From contig JALOQT010000101.1 in assembly GCA_025453375.1 (NCBI GenBank), positions 1 through 5,266 on the forward strand: 5,266 nt of DNA, in the 5' to 3' direction. The position numbers were made by a program, and so were the translations under genes. Positions 4,333-5,266 of this stretch are shown here, in pieces. Positions within the stretch are counted from its first letter, which is position 1; each line of letters begins with the position of its first letter. Source of the stretch: Phycisphaerales bacterium (GTDB lineage: Bacteria > Planctomycetota > Phycisphaerae > Phycisphaerales > UBA1924). The notes below the pieces were generated by a model, which saw only the letters and a program-made list of their open reading frames with translations, searched no databases and was not told where the DNA came from.

Positions 4333-5266
4333 ATGCGCGTCGTCAGCCTGCTGCCCTCGGCTACTGAAATCCTCTGCCTGCTCGGCGCCGAGGGCCTGCT
4401 CGTCGGCCGCTCACACGAGTGCGACTGGCCCGCGACCGTCACGCGCCTGCCGGTCGTCACGCGCCCGACCAGCGCGATCGACCCCCACGCCTCCCCGCAG
4501 CAGATCGACGCCGCCGTCCGCACCGAACTGGCCGCCACCCGGCCGCTCTATCAGGTCGACGAAGCCCTGCTCGCGTCTCTGCGGCCCGACGTGATCATCA
4601 CGCAGGACCTCTGCGCCGTCTGCAGCATCGATCTGCCGGCCGTCCAGCGTCTGGCCGCGCGGCTCTCGCCCGCACCGGCCGTCATCAGCCTCAACCCGAC
4701 GACCTTCGAAGGCGTGCTCGATGACATCATGACTGTCGCCGGCGCGATCGGCCGCGATCGTGCGGCGGTCGAGGCGATCACCAACCTGCGTGCCCGCGTG
4801 TACGCCGCCCAGGAGTTCGTCAACGCCTATTCCACCAGCCGCACTGTCGCACTGCTGGAATGGACCGACCCATTGTTCGTCGGCGGGCACTGGACGCCGC
4901 AACTCATCGAACGCGCCGGCGCGTGGCACCCGCTCAACCCGACCGTGCCGATCAAAGGCGCCGGCGCCGCCGAAGGCCCCATCGGCATGACGCAGCGAGC
5001 CGCCGGCAAGAGCATCGCCATCCCCGCGCCGGTCTTCGCCGCCAGCAACCCCGATGCGATCATCATCGCCCCCTGCGGCCGCACGCTGGCCCAGGCGACC
5101 GATGACGCCGCCGACGTGGCCAAGCAACCCTGGTGGGCAAACCTCGCCGCCGTCCGCGCCGGGCGCGTGGCGATCGTCGACGGGAATCAGTATTTCAACC
5201 GCCCCGGCCCGCGCCTCGTCGACGCGCTGGAGTTTCTCATCGGCTGGCTGCACGATCGCCCGGAGA
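4333..5266 (+). CDS. BtuF-like cobalamin-binding protein, cytoplasmic type (3' truncated)
   Basis: The frame is open for 311 codons to the window edge without a stop. The protein belongs to the periplasmic-binding-protein fold family that includes BtuF (vitamin B12 carrier), commonly annotated 'cobalamin-binding protein'. Visible signatures are VVSLLPSATEIL (3-14), GRSHECDWP (25-33), TQDLCAVC (90-97), EWTDPLFVGGHW (176-187), PCGRT (247-251) and DGNQYFNRPGPRLVDALEFL (284-303). It starts directly with the first beta strand and has no signal peptide or lipobox, so it probably acts in the cytoplasm, unlike true transporter-binding proteins. No BtuC or BtuD gene is in view. Relatives are about 290-310 residues as I recall, so only a short tail is likely missing. 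The ligand is uncertain: cobalamin is a family-level label; a metal or other cofactor is possible given the conserved Cys and His residues (C30, C94, C97, C248, H28, H186). The ATG at 4333 fits the family start exactly. Confidence 0.88.
   Translation, partial: MRVVSLLPSATEILCLLGAEGLLVGRSHECDWPATVTRLPVVTRPTSAIDPHASPQQIDAAVRTELAATRPLYQVDEALLASLRPDVIITQDLCAVCSIDLPAVQRLAARLSPAPAVISLNPTTFEGVLDDIMTVAGAIGRDRAAVEAITNLRARVYAAQEFVNAYSTSRTVALLEWTDPLFVGGHWTPQLIERAGAWHPLNPTVPIKGAGAAEGPIGMTQRAAGKSIAIPAPVFAASNPDAIIIAPCGRTLAQATDDAADVAKQPWWANLAAVRAGRVAIVDGNQYFNRPGPRLVDALEFLIGWLHDRPE

Noticed and set aside
4411..5253. 280-residue minus-strand open frame opposite the BtuF-like gene
   Set aside because: It is Gly/Asp/Arg-rich with no recognisable motif and is explained by the codon bias of the plus-strand gene, which has clear family signatures.

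Overview
The window is GC-rich bacterial chromosome-like DNA with densely packed genes, third positions dominated by G or C, and no RNA genes, insertion sequences or CRISPR arrays that I can see. The best guess for the source is a planctomycete, probably of the Phycisphaerae type. The main reason is the secreted protein at 3073-4290. It ends in a tandem dockerin-like (EF-hand-like) repeat bracketed by two cysteines, a style of C-terminus familiar from that group. The lack of Shine-Dalgarno sequences fits but is not diagnostic.

Layout: (1) 1-201, plus strand: the C-terminal end of a DUF2442-type small protein whose start lies outside the window. (2) 210-1100, minus strand: a CPBP-family (CAAX protease / bacteriocin-processing) intramembrane metalloprotease, tail-to-tail with the first gene. 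(3) 1101-1164: a 64-base divergent intergenic region. (4) 1165-1758, plus: purE, class I N5-CAIR mutase of purine synthesis. (5) 1795-3024, plus: carA, the glutaminase subunit of carbamoyl-phosphate synthetase, used for pyrimidine and arginine synthesis. (6) 3073-4290, plus: a secreted protein with two pre-peptidase-C-like beta domains and the dockerin-like C-terminus; function unknown. (7) 4333 to the right edge, plus: a BtuF-like (cobalamin-binding) substrate-binding-fold protein without a signal peptide, cut by the window end close to its natural C-terminus.

The genes do not form an evident pathway operon. purE and carA both serve nucleotide synthesis, but their usual partners purK and carB are not here. 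The most consistent non-coding signal is at the gene starts. All five genes whose start is visible lack a Shine-Dalgarno sequence and instead have a -10-promoter-like hexamer ending 5-8 bases before the ATG, which would place transcription start at or next to the start codon (leaderless mRNA). The three plus-strand gene ends also carry small stem-loops at or just after the stop codon. Together these suggest a row of individually promoted genes rather than one operon. I found no defence system, mobile element or clearly novel multi-gene system; the leaderless pattern, the cysteine-bracketed dockerin-like module and the Cys/His-rich cytoplasmic BtuF-like protein are the points most worth checking.
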